From contig CALDTX010000078.1 of assembly GCA_937923565.1 (NCBI GenBank), positions 1 through 56,331 on the forward strand: 56,331 nucleotides of DNA. Reading direction: 5' to 3'. The notes under the pieces were generated by a model. It did not search any database. It saw only the letters and a program-made list of their open reading frames with translations, and was not told the DNA's origin. A program made the position numbers and the translations under genes. Below are positions 10,672 to 20,922 of the stretch, piece after piece (the stretch's first letter is position 1; the number at the start of each line of letters is the position of its first letter). The stretch comes from an uncultured Granulosicoccaceae bacterium. Lineage in GTDB: Bacteria > Pseudomonadota > Gammaproteobacteria > Granulosicoccales > Granulosicoccaceae.

Positions 10672-13485
10672 GTGACCGACTACAAACAAACATTGAACCT
10701 GCCGAGCACCAATTTTCCGATGCGCGGCAATTTAGCCAAAAAAGAGCCTGAATCCCTCGCGCGTTGGGAGAAAGAAGGCTTATACGAGCAAATTCGTAAA
10801 GCATCCGCTGGCAAGCCTAAGTTCATTTTGCATGACGGCCCTCCTTACGCGAATGGCGACATCCACATTGGTCACGTGGTGAACAAGGTCATTAAGGACA
10901 TGATCATCAAAAGCAAACAGCTCGATGGTTTCGATTCTCCCTATGTGCCTGGCTGGGATTGTCATGGCCTTCCCATTGAAAACAAAGTGGAATCCATTGC
11001 TGGTAAACCGGGCCAGAAAATTACTGAAAGTGAGTTCCGGGCTAAGTGCCGTGAATACGCGCACAAACAAATTGATAACCAGCGTGACGAATTTAAACGC
11101 TTAGGCATTTTTGGCGACTGGGATAACCCTTACCTAACAATGAACTTTGCCAACGAAGCGAACACTGTTCGGGCGCTGGGAAAAATCATTGAAAAGGGAC
11201 ACATCTACAAAGGCGTTAAACCTGTGCATTGGAGCTGGGGCGCGCACTCTGCGTTAGCCGAAGCAGAAGTTGAATATGAAGACAAAACATCAACTGCAAT
11301 CGATGTCAGATTTGCACCGCGAGATAAACAAGCACTTCTCGATAAATTTAATGTTAGCGACAACGGCACCGACGTCAACGTGGTTATCTGGACAACTACG
11401 CCATGGACTATTCCCGGTAACCAAGCAGTGGCTGTGCACCCAGACCTAGTTTACGTATTGGCTGAGGTTAACAACGAAAGAATCATTGTTGCCGATGAAT
11501 TACTCGACGCAGCTATGCAACGCTATGGCTTTGAAGATGCTCAACGCCTAGCCACCGTTAACGGTGCGGAGCTGGAACACTTAGTATTAAAGCACCCGTT
11601 GTACGAACGCGATTCCTTACTGGTACTCGGCGACTACGTTACTACCGAAAGCGGTACCGGTTGTGTGCACACTTCACCCGATCATGGTGTAGACGATTTC
11701 TACACTGGCAAAAAGTACCAACTGGATATTCTCGATCCAGTGGATGACAACGGCGTGTTTCGCGCAAAAGTAGAATTGTTTGCTGGCGAGCACGTGAGCA
11801 AAGTTGACAAACACATGCTCGAAGAGCTCACCAACGCGAACCGATTAGTTTGCAGTGCTTCTTATCAGCACAGCTATCCGCATTGCTGGCGCACTAAAAC
11901 ATTCATTATTTTCCGGGCCACACCGCAGTGGTTTGTCAGTATGGATAAAAATGACTTGCGTAAAGATGCACTGAGTGAAATCTCGAAAGTTAAGTGGGTG
12001 CCGGATTGGGGTCAATCGCGTATCGAAGGCATGATCGCAAACCGACCCGATTGGTGTATCTCAAGACAACGTTATTGGGGTGTGCCCATCACGTTGTTTC
12101 TTAACAAAGAAACAGGCGAGCTACATCCGGACACATTGGCACTGATCGAGAAAGTAGCCCAGCGTATCGAACAAAACGGTATTCAGGCTTGGTTTGATCT
12201 GGAAGCTCACGAGCTACTCGGCGACGAGGCAGAGCAATACAGCAAAGTAACCGATGTACTCGATGTGTGGTTCGATTCAGGCACCTCGTTTTTTCATGTA
12301 CTGGAACAAAATCCGAACCTGACTTATCCGGCCGATATGTACCTGGAAGGATCAGACCAGCACCGTGGTTGGTTTCATTCATCGTTGCTAACCAGTGTTG
12401 CTATTAACAAACACGCGCCTTACAAACAAGTACTCACACATGGCTTCACTGTTGATCAAAACGGTCGAAAAATGTCAAAGTCTTTGAAGAATGCCGTAGC
12501 ACCGCAAACGCTGATGAAGTCGCTTGGCGCAGACATTGTTCGCTTATGGGTATGCTCTGTTGATTACCGCGGAGAGATGTCGGTTTCTCAAGAAATCCTT
12601 GATCGCATGGCCGACTCTTACCGCCGCATTCGAAATACCGCACGATACCTACTGAGTGCGATAAACGACTTCGACCCTGCTGTTAACACAGTCGCCTTTG
12701 ATGACATGCTTGCGCTTGACCAATGGGCCGTGGATAAAACACGTCAAACGCAAGATGAAATTCAACAAGCATTCGATGCTTACCAATTTCATACGGTTTA
12801 TCAACGCATTCACAATTTTTGCAATGTTGAAATGAGTAGCTTTTATCTCGACATTATCAAAGATCGTCAATACACCATGGCAGCAGACAGTCATGGCAGA
12901 CGCTCAGCGCAAACGGCGATGTACTTGATCACTGAAGCATTGGTTCGATGGATATCGCCGGTATTAAGTTTTACCAGCGATGAAATCTGGCAACACTTGC
13001 CCGGTGATCGCACCGCCTCTGTGTTTACGCAAAGCTATTTCGAAGGGCTTAACACGTTGCCTGAAAACACGGCGATGTCTTCCAACGCCTGGGACACGGT
13101 TATTGAAACACGTAATGCAGTAACCAAAGCACTGGAAGCTTTACGTATCGACAACAAAATTGGTGGTGGCTTGGATGCCTCAGTAAAACTTTATGCTGAC
13201 GGCAACTTGGCTGACGCTTTATCGGCATTGGGCGATGAACTACGTTTCGTGTTTATTACCTCAGAAGCGGGCCTCGAACCATTTGCTAACAAACCTGCAG
13301 ATGCAACGATCGTTACTATCGATGGCAACGACCTCGCTATCAGTGTAGATAAAACCGATAGCGAAAAATGCAGCCGTTGCTGGCACCGACGCGATGATGT
13401 TGGCTCAAGCAGTGAACATCCTGAGCTCTGCCTGCGCTGCGAAAGCAACGCTTTTGGCGACGGAGAAAAAAGACAGTTTGCATAA
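10672..13485 (+). CDS. ileS: Isoleucyl-tRNA synthetase
   Basis: A 937-residue class I aminoacyl-tRNA synthetase charging tRNA-Ile. HIGH is at residues 65-68 and KMSKS at 600-604, with the CP1 editing domain between ([11 protein letters not shown] near residue 243). The C-terminus holds zinc-binding cysteine pairs CSRC and CLRC, as in the E. coli enzyme (938 aa). The start is GTG at 10672; the N-terminus [19 protein letters not shown] aligns with bacterial IleS, so this start is reliable despite a weak ribosome-binding site. It precedes lspA by 54 bp in the conserved ribF-ileS-lspA-ispH series. Confidence 0.97.
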   Translation: MTDYKQTLNLPSTNFPMRGNLAKKEPESLARWEKEGLYEQIRKASAGKPKFILHDGPPYANGDIHIGHVVNKVIKDMIIKSKQLDGFDSPYVPGWDCHGLPIENKVESIAGKPGQKITESEFRAKCREYAHKQIDNQRDEFKRLGIFGDWDNPYLTMNFANEANTVRALGKIIEKGHIYKGVKPVHWSWGAHSALAEAEVEYEDKTSTAIDVRFAPRDKQALLDKFNVSDNGTDVNVVIWTTTPWTIPGNQAVAVHPDLVYVLAEVNNERIIVADELLDAAMQRYGFEDAQRLATVNGAELEHLVLKHPLYERDSLLVLGDYVTTESGTGCVHTSPDHGVDDFYTGKKYQLDILDPVDDNGVFRAKVELFAGEHVSKVDKHMLEELTNANRLVCSASYQHSYPHCWRTKTFIIFRATPQWFVSMDKNDLRKDALSEISKVKWVPDWGQSRIEGMIANRPDWCISRQRYWGVPITLFLNKETGELHPDTLALIEKVAQRIEQNGIQAWFDLEAHELLGDEAEQYSKVTDVLDVWFDSGTSFFHVLEQNPNLTYPADMYLEGSDQHRGWFHSSLLTSVAINKHAPYKQVLTHGFTVDQNGRKMSKSLKNAVAPQTLMKSLGADIVRLWVCSVDYRGEMSVSQEILDRMADSYRRIRNTARYLLSAINDFDPAVNTVAFDDMLALDQWAVDKTRQTQDEIQQAFDAYQFHTVYQRIHNFCNVEMSSFYLDIIKDRQYTMAADSHGRRSAQTAMYLITEALVRWISPVLSFTSDEIWQHLPGDRTASVFTQSYFEGLNTLPENTAMSSNAWDTVIETRNAVTKALEALRIDNKIGGGLDASVKLYADGNLADALSALGDELRFVFITSEAGLEPFANKPADATIVTIDGNDLAISVDKTDSEKCSRCWHRRDDVGSSSEHPELCLRCESNAFGDGEKRQFA

Positions 13486-13539
13486 GGCTATGCTCAAACT
13501 GCTCACTAAACTTGATGTGCTTCTAAATTAATTAGCTAA

Positions 13540-14025
13540 ATGTCGAAAATATTTTATTTTGGAATCGTACTGCTTATCGTGGTACTCGACCAAGCGACAA
13601 AAATTTCAGTGAACCGTGCACTGGAACTGTACGAGTCTATTGCTGTTATGCCGATGTTTAATATAACGTTGGCTTACAATTACGGCGCTGCGTTCAGCTT
13701 TTTAAATGTACCCGGTGGCGGGCAACGATGGCTATTCACTGGTATCAGCTTCGTTGTGAGTTTAGCGCTGATCGTTTGGTTATACAGAGTCTCACACAAA
13801 GAACAACTATTAAGTTTATGTCTAACGTTTATTCTGGGCGGTGCAATTGGTAACCTGATCGACAGAGCTTTTTTAGGTTATGTTGTCGACTTCATTCAGG
13901 TTTACTACGACAAACATTATTTCCCTACCTTTAATATTGCCGACTCGGCCATATTTTGCGGAGCGGTAATCATGATTTATCTCACGTTTGTTGAACACAA
14001 AAAACTTAAAAACACGCAAAAGTAA
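13540..14025 (+). CDS. lspA: Lipoprotein signal peptidase (signal peptidase II)
   Basis: A 161-residue inner-membrane aspartic protease cleaving signal peptides from diacylglyceryl-modified prolipoproteins. Four membrane helices are evident. The conserved blocks DQATK (N-terminal), [14 protein letters not shown] and VVDF, and FNIADS are present; the Asp residues in the last three include the catalytic pair. Substrates in this window include the Ig-like lipoprotein and the TlpA-like lipoprotein. The ispH start follows 14 bp after the stop; the fkpB/slpA gene that usually lies between lspA and ispH is absent. Confidence 0.95.
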   Translation: MSKIFYFGIVLLIVVLDQATKISVNRALELYESIAVMPMFNITLAYNYGAAFSFLNVPGGGQRWLFTGISFVVSLALIVWLYRVSHKEQLLSLCLTFILGGAIGNLIDRAFLGYVVDFIQVYYDKHYFPTFNIADSAIFCGAVIMIYLTFVEHKKLKNTQK

Positions 14026-14039
14026 AAGGCCTTCAGATC

Positions 14040-14999
14040 ATGCGAATATTGTTAGCCAATCCTAGAGGTTTCTGTGCAGGCGTTGATCGGGCCATAGAAA
14101 TTGTGGAGCGCGCGTTGGAAATTCATGGTGCACCTATTTATGTTCGCCATGAAGTGGTACACAACAAATTTGTGGTAGACCAACTACGCGACAAAGGCGC
14201 TGTTTTCGTCGACGAGCTGCATGAAGTACCTGACGACAACACTGTGATTTTCAGTGCACACGGGGTCTCTAAAGAAGTCGAAGACGAAGCCAGCAACCGT
14301 GGCCTCCAGGTGTTTGATGCCACGTGCCCTTTGGTGACCAAGGTACACCTAGAAGTGGTGAAATACGCCAAACAAGGCAAAGAAGTTATTCTGATAGGCC
14401 ATGCTGGTCACCCGGAAGTCGAAGGCACGATGGGCCGCTACAACACTGAACACGGCGGTCGCATTATTTTGGTCGAAAAACCGTCTGATGTTGCGAATCT
14501 ACAAATCAACAAACCCGATGAGCTGGCCTTCGTATCGCAAACAACCCTGTCGGTAGACGACACTCAGGAAATTATCGATACACTTCGCGTGCGCTTCCCA
14601 GCCATTGCAGCGCCCAACAAAGACGACATTTGCTATGCCACGCAAAACCGTCAGGATGCGGTGAAGCAATTGTGTAAAGAAGTTGATTTACTGTTGGTGG
14701 TGGGTGCATCAAACAGTTCAAACTCTAATCGACTGCAGGAACTTGGTGAACGTGCTGGTGTGGAATCGCGCTTGATCACACGTGCAGAAGATATTCACGA
14801 CTCCTGGCTGACATCCAAAAAGGCAATTGGTGTAACCGCCGGTGCATCAGCTCCGGAAGTACTCGTTCAGGAAGTCATAAAGAGATTGAAAGCGGCAGGT
14901 GGTGAAACAGCCATTGAAACCGACGGAATAGAAGAAAATGTCTCTTTCTCTATTCCTAAAGCATTAAAGCGTATGGACATTTCAAAACCCGCGTTCTGA
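14040..14999 (+). CDS. ispH: 4-hydroxy-3-methylbut-2-enyl diphosphate reductase
   Basis: A 319-residue iron-sulfur enzyme catalysing the last step of the MEP isoprenoid pathway, giving IPP and DMAPP. The three cluster cysteines sit in GFCAGVDRA (near residue 12), [11 protein letters not shown] (near 96) and [11 protein letters not shown] (near 198). The Glu-bearing motif near residue 126 ([10 protein letters not shown]) is also present. Length is as in E. coli IspH (316). It ends the block of core genes and converges on the HDOD gene with a 27-bp gap. Confidence 0.97.
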   Translation: MRILLANPRGFCAGVDRAIEIVERALEIHGAPIYVRHEVVHNKFVVDQLRDKGAVFVDELHEVPDDNTVIFSAHGVSKEVEDEASNRGLQVFDATCPLVTKVHLEVVKYAKQGKEVILIGHAGHPEVEGTMGRYNTEHGGRIILVEKPSDVANLQINKPDELAFVSQTTLSVDDTQEIIDTLRVRFPAIAAPNKDDICYATQNRQDAVKQLCKEVDLLLVVGASNSSNSNRLQELGERAGVESRLITRAEDIHDSWLTSKKAIGVTAGASAPEVLVQEVIKRLKAAGGETAIETDGIEENVSFSIPKALKRMDISKPAF

Positions 15000-15026
15000 A
15001 ATGTCCAACTTATTAGGTAGTTAGCC

Positions 15027-16304
15027 TTAGCCAGCCTTTAACATCGTTTGCACGCTAACCAGCTTACTGGTTGCGGCTCTCATGATATCGCCTGGTGCTT
15101 TTAAATCGATACCCGCTTGCTGTAAACGTCTTGCAAGCAGTAAATTATCAGAACTTGGAATAGAACTTTGTTCTGCTTCCGGCATTTCCGATTGAATAAT
15201 CAATAACGATGCGGTTACTAAGTCGGAATAGTTTATTTCACCAGTATGATTTCTATACCAGTCACGTGAGATCTCTGCGGCTTCAACGAAGTCTTGTGGA
15301 AAATCCCAAGTACTCATTAACCAGGCACTCAGAATAGTGCGTAAATTCATCACTACCGTAGTTAAATCGTTAAGGTTGGTAAACTGATCAGCAAAGCGAT
15401 TAGCATAGGTGATCACCATAAGCTCACCCAAGTCGGCTGTTAAGGCCACAAGACTTGCTGTTTCCGACTTTAGCTCCGGCACCTCTTTTGCCAACACCTG
15501 CACAATAGCAGACGATAGCGCTGTACGTTGGGTAAAGCGTCTGAAGCGTTTTTCAATAATTTCATTGGCTGGTACAATGGTGTTTTCACGCAATAAAGAT
15601 TCAATAGTTCGTTGCGTGGCTTCAACACCCAAGCGCGAAATTGCACCTCGAATACTGGTAATTGAGTCTGCAGTTCCACCTTCTGTTTTATTTGCAGCAT
15701 GTACAATTTGCACAGAAAGACTGGGACAAGACTGTATAATTTCCGCAAGCTCCGGAATTCCACCCACTTTTTCATGGGCCATCAATATCTTTGCGGCAGA
15801 TTCACTAAAGCTGGCTAACTGCACTTTATTCGACTTCATGTCTTTGACAATAGCATCGAACACCAGGTTATCGAGCTCACCAACCTGTACATCCATGACA
15901 GAAATTGCGTTTTTCTGCTGCTCACGCAATAGGATATCTAATTGTTCTCGACCAAACTTTACAACTTTCGCAACAGTTGCAGTTTTAGCCGATTGATAAG
16001 CTGTTTTATCTTGAAAAAGTGCTTGTAATGCTTCGTTAGTTTTAGCGTTTAAAGTTCCAACTTCTTCTTTTCCGTCGTACAGGCTCAACGAACCTTCAAC
16101 CAAGTACATTAACCAGCGGTTAGCACCTTCCGGCTTAACCACGTCGTTGCGTTGAACATGCATAACCGTTGCTGATTTAATCAAGGCAGCCCGGTTGGTA
16201 GCATTTAATTCATTCACTGGTATTACAGCTGCAGCTGCAGTCATAATCAACGCCGCATTGTCGTCTGAATTAGATACTGTGGGGTTGGAATCGCTTTTAA
16301 ACAC
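15027..16304 (-). CDS. HDOD-domain protein with N-terminal cyclic-nucleotide-binding-like region
   Basis: A 425-residue cytoplasmic signalling protein. Residues about 30-130 resemble a cNMP-binding-type beta barrel (LVEGSLSLYDGKEEVGTL recalls the CRP/FNR pattern), but I cannot see a full ligand cassette. Residues about 160-365 form an HDOD domain (GGIPELAEIIQ, ISRLGVEATQ). HDOD proteins lack the HD catalytic residues and usually act as adaptors in motility, biofilm or stress signalling. The start is GTG at 16304 with a GAAGG ribosome-binding site. Its neighbours do not reveal its pathway; function is inferred only from the domain type. Confidence 0.75.
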   Translation of the reverse strand: MFKSDSNPTVSNSDDNAALIMTAAAAVIPVNELNATNRAALIKSATVMHVQRNDVVKPEGANRWLMYLVEGSLSLYDGKEEVGTLNAKTNEALQALFQDKTAYQSAKTATVAKVVKFGREQLDILLREQQKNAISVMDVQVGELDNLVFDAIVKDMKSNKVQLASFSESAAKILMAHEKVGGIPELAEIIQSCPSLSVQIVHAANKTEGGTADSITSIRGAISRLGVEATQRTIESLLRENTIVPANEIIEKRFRRFTQRTALSSAIVQVLAKEVPELKSETASLVALTADLGELMVITYANRFADQFTNLNDLTTVVMNLRTILSAWLMSTWDFPQDFVEAAEISRDWYRNHTGEINYSDLVTASLLIIQSEMPEAEQSSIPSSDNLLLARRLQQAGIDLKAPGDIMRAATSKLVSVQTMLKAG

Positions 16305-16379
16305 CTTGTACGCCTTCTATTGTTGCACTTAACGTTGTCAATCCAATTTACCGGCTAAGTAGCATTTTCATAAAATCGA

Positions 16380-16410
16380 CGTAGCGATGCTCTTGATGAG
16401 CACCACTACG
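16380..16410 (-). terminator. Possible terminator of the Ig-like lipoprotein gene
   Basis: Just past the minus-strand stop at 16419, CGTAG (16380-16384) pairs with CTACG (16406-16410), and TGCTC (16388-16392) pairs with GAGCA (16398-16402), with a small internal loop. On the minus strand it is followed by TCGATTTTATG, a weak U-tract. Confidence 0.4.
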
Positions 16411-16418
16411 ATCATTTA

Positions 16419-18371
16419 TTAGTTTTCGTTACGACAATAGTCACCGCTTCGGTCTGTACCGTAAGGGCTATTGTAGTTAGGTGGAATAGCATCAACCGTT
16501 CTAAAGTGCGTGGTCAGCAGTGGTAGAGTCGTCAGAAACGAATCTTCCGCTTCTGCACCAAGTGCTTGCGCTCTTGCTGTGATAATGACGTCTGCCCACA
16601 AAGAGTTACTTACTGGATATAGCATTTCAAAGTAACCGGAACCTGTTGAATCAGTTGTTAAGCTACCACCAACAATTGTTGCGATAGGCTCTTCTGATTC
16701 GATTGGTGCAAGCAATGACGGATCTTGTGGGTCAAGCGCGCCATTAGCGTTGTAATCTTCACCCGGATCCAATATACGATTACCATTATCATCTTCAGTA
16801 TCGCAAGCACTGCCTCTTCGTGCCCAACCATAAGCCGACCAGTTAGTAGGTTGCTCTGTAGCTGTGAAGCCTTCACTGTTGATCAGTTCCATTTCACCTT
16901 TATAGTAGGTAACTGGTCTGATCGACAATTCGACTGTGGCATCTGTCAATGGTGTACCACCACCGTCAGCAACCTGTACTACGAAAGGTAGGCTGTACTG
17001 TGTTTTAAATACACGCTCTTCGAGAAAGTTTGATGTACCAATAGTTACATTAAGCACACGCTTCACAACCGTCAGCGGGCTATCGTTTGAAATATTGGTA
17101 CCAAGCACACTGGCTGACAAAAGAACTTCGTTGTATTCAGTGGCCTGATCACCTGCGGTAAATGTTACGCTTGCCTCACCTGCACTGTTAGTGATTGATG
17201 ATGCAGGGTTCAACTGACCGCCCTTTAAATCCGCACTGGTAAATACCACTTCCTGATTCTTAACAGGATTGCCAGTTGCATCAGTAACTGTTGCAATTAC
17301 AGTACTGGTTTCTGAGGTATGTACACGAGTAGAAGTTGTTTCAAGGCTCAGTGAATTTGGCACCGTTGCCACAAATTCAACATCAACTTGCGTGGCTGGA
17401 TCGCCACCATTAACCGCTTCAACCGTAACCGTTGCTGGTCCGGCACTGCTCGAAGACACAGTGGCAGACGCTTTACCGTTTGCATCGGTTACCACCGTTG
17501 GTGAACCAACAATTTGCCCTGCAGTAATGGCAAAGCGTAATTGCTCACCGACAACAGGCTGGCCTTGAGAGCCCCAGGTTGCAGTTACTGTATTGTTCTG
17601 ATTAACATTAAATTCAGCATCTTTATTGGCATCAGCAAAAGAGAGGATGTCATCTGCCACTTTAAAATCATGCGTTGCGCTTGCTGAACCATCTAATGCA
17701 CTGATTGTAATGGTGTCATCACCGTTCTGGCTGGTTACTGTTGCTGTCACACGACCTTCTGAATCGGTCATTGCAACTGCAGGCGTTACCGTATTACCCG
17801 CACGGGACGTTAATCTGACTTCACGGTTTGCAATGGCTTTGTCGTTTCCTGCCAGTAGCGTAGCAGTAATTTCTGCAACGTCACCCAGTACCAATGCATC
17901 TGGCCCTGCAACATTAAACTTACTACCACTAGCCGATACTAAAACCGTACCACTGAATACGCCTGAACTGACGGTAACCAGAATGTCTTGGTTGTCGTAA
18001 TCTTGTACTAAGCCCAAAGTCGCTTTAGCTTCACCGTTTTCATCGGTTTGTCCGCTAATGGATTGTAATACACCACCGCTGGAGCGCACATCAATCGTTG
18101 CACCCGCTACTGCCTGATTTTTTTCGTTAGTAACAAGTGCCGTGATTACTGCGACATCTGAACCACCAGTGGGTATGTTGTTTCTGTCACTGATCACGCG
18201 CACAGTCAACACTTCAGATGCTGTGGTCGTTGAACCAGTAGACGTCAGGTTTCCAGTACCTGTGGTTGTACCAGTGGCCTGACCAGTTGATACGGATGGT
18301 GTTTCATCCCGCGCTCCACATGCTGATAGCAACACGGAACTTGCGAGCAGCAGGTAGCCAAATTTCTTCAT
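16419..18371 (-). CDS. Lipoprotein with tandem bacterial Ig-like (Big_1) repeats and EF-hand-like loops
   Basis: A 650-residue predicted surface or periplasmic lipoprotein. The signal peptide ends in lipobox LSAC, with Cys18 as the lipidated residue. A Ser/Thr/Gly linker follows, then about four Ig-like repeats of roughly 95-100 residues with the Big_1 pattern (for example 'DENGEAKATL', 'DSEGRVTATV', 'DANGKASATV', 'NSAGEASVTF'), as in invasin/intimin stalks. Around residues 522-550 there are two acidic loops, one an almost perfect EF-hand/dockerin type (DYNANGALDPQD), probably binding Ca2+. ATG 18371 is preferred because AAGGTG lies 7 nt upstream; an upstream ATG at 18404 lacks one. The outer-membrane barrel gene is directly upstream on the same strand. 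Confidence 0.8.
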   Translation of the reverse strand: MKKFGYLLLASSVLLSACGARDETPSVSTGQATGTTTGTGNLTSTGSTTTASEVLTVRVISDRNNIPTGGSDVAVITALVTNEKNQAVAGATIDVRSSGGVLQSISGQTDENGEAKATLGLVQDYDNQDILVTVSSGVFSGTVLVSASGSKFNVAGPDALVLGDVAEITATLLAGNDKAIANREVRLTSRAGNTVTPAVAMTDSEGRVTATVTSQNGDDTITISALDGSASATHDFKVADDILSFADANKDAEFNVNQNNTVTATWGSQGQPVVGEQLRFAITAGQIVGSPTVVTDANGKASATVSSSSAGPATVTVEAVNGGDPATQVDVEFVATVPNSLSLETTSTRVHTSETSTVIATVTDATGNPVKNQEVVFTSADLKGGQLNPASSITNSAGEASVTFTAGDQATEYNEVLLSASVLGTNISNDSPLTVVKRVLNVTIGTSNFLEERVFKTQYSLPFVVQVADGGGTPLTDATVELSIRPVTYYKGEMELINSEGFTATEQPTNWSAYGWARRGSACDTEDDNGNRILDPGEDYNANGALDPQDPSLLAPIESEEPIATIVGGSLTTDSTGSGYFEMLYPVSNSLWADVIITARAQALGAEAEDSFLTTLPLLTTHFRTVDAIPPNYNSPYGTDRSGDYCRNEN

Positions 18372-18413
18372 GTCCATCACCTTGGATTCAGTTGGTCTTT
18401 TCACAATGCAGTC

Positions 18414-18920
18414 CTAGCGGTATCCGCCAAAGTAGTATTGGAAACCAATACTTGCGGTAGTGAATGCACCGTCATCAAGTCTTAAAACGTGCACATTAAG
18501 TGAGGTTGTATCGTTGCCGAAAAGGTTAAACCCCAAGCCCATAGCGACACCTGACTCCGAGGAGTTAAGTGTTTCATCAATAGATAATCTAGCTTGGCCA
18601 CCAAGCAGATAAATTCCCGCTCTGTTCCAGCGGTAACCCAGCCGTAACATCGCAGCCTGATATTGAACAAGTGGCTCGCTCAGGATGCTGCCGGTTTGGT
18701 CAGACGCTGCACCAACCTCAATTTCAACACCTACAAAGTCCCAAAGCTGAAGGCCAACGGTAGCATTCAACGTACCCAGGCTTTTATCTTCGCCGTTAGT
18801 TACATCGACGTTTCCGTCGGTGAACCCTATTCCGTAATACATCTTGGCAACACCAGATGCTTGTGCGGAACCGGCAAATAAACCCAGGCTTAATGCGAGG
18901 ATGCCGAGAAGCTTTCTCAT
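18414..18920 (-). CDS. Small outer-membrane beta-barrel protein
   Basis: A 168-residue exported protein. Residues 1-21 form a signal peptide (MRKLLGILALSLGLFAGSAQA, cut after AQA). The remainder alternates polar and hydrophobic residues as in beta-strands (YYGIGFTDG, ATVGLQLW, AMLRLGYRW, GIYLLGGQARL) and ends IGFQYYFGGYR, close to the aromatic C-terminal signature of outer-membrane proteins, so an eight-stranded OmpA/OmpW-like barrel is likely. A GGAGAA ribosome-binding site supports ATG 18920. Its stop is 42 bp before the start of the Ig-like lipoprotein, so the two are probably one operon. No specific family is recognised. Confidence 0.75.
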   Translation of the reverse strand: MRKLLGILALSLGLFAGSAQASGVAKMYYGIGFTDGNVDVTNGEDKSLGTLNATVGLQLWDFVGVEIEVGAASDQTGSILSEPLVQYQAAMLRLGYRWNRAGIYLLGGQARLSIDETLNSSESGVAMGLGFNLFGNDTTSLNVHVLRLDDGAFTTASIGFQYYFGGYR

Positions 18921-18968
18921 ACAAATTCTCCGTTAACTACGCGCGTCTCAATCGCTGCGAAAGTTCAG

Positions 18969-19184
18969 TCAGTGGCTACTACCTAACAATGCGTAGGCAG
19001 CTGTTGTGCCGCAATACCAATAAAAATGTCGGCCAATTGGCGAATTTCTAAAGAAATGACCAACAAACCACATTGTTAATACCGCCAGAAACACCGCAGA
19101 TGCCCAGAAACCCAGTACTATTGATTTCTGGATCGCTAAAAGTTTGCGGTATTCCACAAACACGAATTCAGGCGCTATTGGCAA
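18969..19184 (-). CDS. Possible small membrane protein
   Basis: A 71-residue frame with a convincing hydrophobic helix at about residues 22-45 (IVLGFWASAVFLAVLTMWFV) and a second, weaker one near the C-terminus. It fills the otherwise empty 300-bp gap between the barrel gene and the TlpA-like gene. The start overlaps no neighbouring coding region. I recognise no family and see no good ribosome-binding site, so it may be non-coding; if it is not a gene, the 18921-19221 stretch holds only the divergent promoters. Confidence 0.25.
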   Translation of the reverse strand: MPIAPEFVFVEYRKLLAIQKSIVLGFWASAVFLAVLTMWFVGHFFRNSPIGRHFYWYCGTTAAYALLGSSH

Positions 19185-19221
19185 TTCATCCGTAACCTAT
19201 GCAGCATTCCGGCCAATCATC

Positions 19222-19725
19222 ATGAAAAGCTCTATTTCTAAAACCGCATTAGTGCTTATTGCTGCTTCGTACCTGCTGATAGCGTGCAGCAAACATGCCG
19301 TTCCCCAAGGCGCGGCGCCGAAAGTGGAATTCAAAACACTGAATCAGGCAGCGCCAATTGCGCTGGAAAATGTCAACAAACCGTTACTGGTTAATTTTTG
19401 GTCTACTACGTGTGGGATTTGCCTGAAAGAAATGCCTGAATTGGCGGAGTTGTACGAAAAGAATCAATCGGCCGGTTTCGAAATGATTGCCGTGGCCATG
19501 CCTTACGACCGACCAAGCGATGTTCTGCAGCTGGCAGAAGCTGCATCGTGGCCATTTTTAGTGGCGTTGGACATTGAAGGGGAAGTTAAAGCAGCTTTTG
19601 ACCCTATCCCAGGCACTCCAACCAGCTTTTTAATTGACGCAAATGGTCAATTTGTTGATAAGTTTATTGGCGCTGTAGATCTTGGTAAGCTCCAAAAACG
19701 CCTGAATGCACTACACGCCTCATAA
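19222..19725 (+). CDS. TlpA-like thioredoxin-fold lipoprotein
   Basis: A 167-residue predicted membrane-anchored thiol-disulfide protein facing the periplasm. A lipobox ends at Cys22 (LLIAC). The thioredoxin fold follows, with the redox motif CGIC at residues 64-67 within FWSTTCGICLKEMPEL and a cis-proline segment GTPTSFLID near residue 133. TlpA/ResA-type proteins reduce cysteines in periplasmic targets, for example during cytochrome maturation; the partner here is unknown. ATG 19222 is chosen because it gives the signal peptide directly; an upstream in-frame start at 19144 adds polar residues. It converges on rppH with a 25-bp gap. Confidence 0.85.
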   Translation: MKSSISKTALVLIAASYLLIACSKHAVPQGAAPKVEFKTLNQAAPIALENVNKPLLVNFWSTTCGICLKEMPELAELYEKNQSAGFEMIAVAMPYDRPSDVLQLAEAASWPFLVALDIEGEVKAAFDPIPGTPTSFLIDANGQFVDKFIGAVDLGKLQKRLNALHAS

Positions 19726-19750
19726 AGAGGTGCCAATATTATGGCAAACA

Positions 19751-20227
19751 CTAGGAGCGTTGTAGCAATGGCTCCAACTCCGCCAGCGCTTTTTTGTACA
19801 CCTTACGCTTAAAGAAAATCACTTTTTTACTGGGTTCCCAGTAATCCACCCAGCACCAGTGATCAAATTCAGGCTTATCGCAACTGGACAGATTCACGTG
19901 CGATTCAGTACCAACCATTTTTAGCATGTACCAAATTTGTTTCTGACCAATGCACATAGGCGTTTGATTGCGCCTGACATAGCGTTTTGGTAAGCGATAC
20001 CTTAACCAATCGTTAGTGCAACCCAGAATTTCCACATCGCTCGGGCTTAGCCCGGTTTCTTCCTTTAGCTCCCGGTACATAGCCTGCTCGGGAGATTCTT
20101 CTTTATCTATGCCACCTTGTGGAAACTGCCAGGCATCTTGCCCAACGCGCCGCGCCCAAAACACCTGACCGCGCTCATTGCTCAGAACGATACCGACATT
20201 TAGGCGATAGCCCTCATCATCTATCAT
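19751..20227 (-). CDS. rppH: RNA pyrophosphohydrolase RppH
   Basis: A 158-residue Nudix hydrolase that removes pyrophosphate from the 5' end of mRNAs, opening them to RNase E decay. The full Nudix box lies at residues 38-60 ([20 protein letters not shown], then TGL), and the flanking segments DAWQFPQGG and [10 protein letters not shown] are characteristic of RppH rather than other Nudix enzymes. Length matches the family (about 160-175). It starts at ATG 20227, 119 bp after the stop of dcd in the direction of transcription. Confidence 0.93.
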   Translation of the reverse strand: MIDDEGYRLNVGIVLSNERGQVFWARRVGQDAWQFPQGGIDKEESPEQAMYRELKEETGLSPSDVEILGCTNDWLRYRLPKRYVRRNQTPMCIGQKQIWYMLKMVGTESHVNLSSCDKPEFDHWCWVDYWEPSKKVIFFKRKVYKKALAELEPLLQRS

Positions 20228-20346
20228 TTTGCGCCTTCATTTATATATTCTTATACTGATCAATGTAACGGTTGAGCTGCTTGCAATCAATAAGCTTAGA
20301 CTCGCAATTGGCACTTTTGCACTAAAAAAAGCGCACCCCTCCGCAA

Positions 20347-20916
20347 TTAAGTTTGAGGCAATGTTACGCCGGTTTGCCCCTGATATTTTCCACCCCGGTC
20401 GGCATAGGACGTTTCACACACTTCGTCGCTCTCGAAAAACAGCATTTGCGCCACACCTTCATGGGCATAAATTTTCGCAGGCAAAGGCGTTGTGTTAGAA
20501 AACTCTAATGTCACATGGCCTTCCCATTCGGGCTCCAAAGGCGTGACATTAACAATAATGCCGCATCTGGCATAGGTACTTTTGCCTAAACAAACAGTCA
20601 GCACATTACGCGGAATACGGAAGTACTCAACTGTGCGTGCTAACGCAAACGAGTTCGGCGGAATAATGCAGGTGTCGGACTTTACATCGACAAAACTGTG
20701 CGGATCAAACGCTTTTGGGTCTACAACGGCTGAATTAATATTGGTGAATATTTTAAATTCATCCGCGCAGCGCACGTCGTAGCCGTAGCTCGACGTACCG
20801 TAGGACACAATACGTTCATTATTTTCATTAACACGCACCTGACCCGCTTCGAAGGGTTCAATCATGCCTGTTGAATCGGCCATCCGCCGAATCCATTTGT
20901 CAGACTTTATACTCAT
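20347..20916 (-). CDS. dcd: dCTP deaminase
   Basis: A 189-residue homotrimeric enzyme deaminating dCTP to dUTP, the main dUTP source for thymidylate synthesis. The N-terminus [13 protein letters not shown], the SSYGYDVR and DPKAFDP blocks, the substrate-binding [10 protein letters not shown] near residues 110-119 and the catalytic-glutamate segment HVTLEFSN near residue 137 are all present. The stop of apbC precedes its start by only 6 bp, so apbC and dcd form an operon, the same arrangement as in Pseudomonas. Confidence 0.96.
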   Translation of the reverse strand: MSIKSDKWIRRMADSTGMIEPFEAGQVRVNENNERIVSYGTSSYGYDVRCADEFKIFTNINSAVVDPKAFDPHSFVDVKSDTCIIPPNSFALARTVEYFRIPRNVLTVCLGKSTYARCGIIVNVTPLEPEWEGHVTLEFSNTTPLPAKIYAHEGVAQMLFFESDEVCETSYADRGGKYQGQTGVTLPQT

Positions 20917-20922
20917 TGCTTA

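Noticed and set aside
15409-15996. Plus-strand 195-codon open frame
   Set aside because: Entirely antisense to the HDOD gene; Ser/Thr/Cys-rich translation typical of a shadow frame.
19731-19746. TGCCA/TGGCA hairpin between the TlpA-like gene and rppH
   Set aside because: Only five base pairs and no T-tract.
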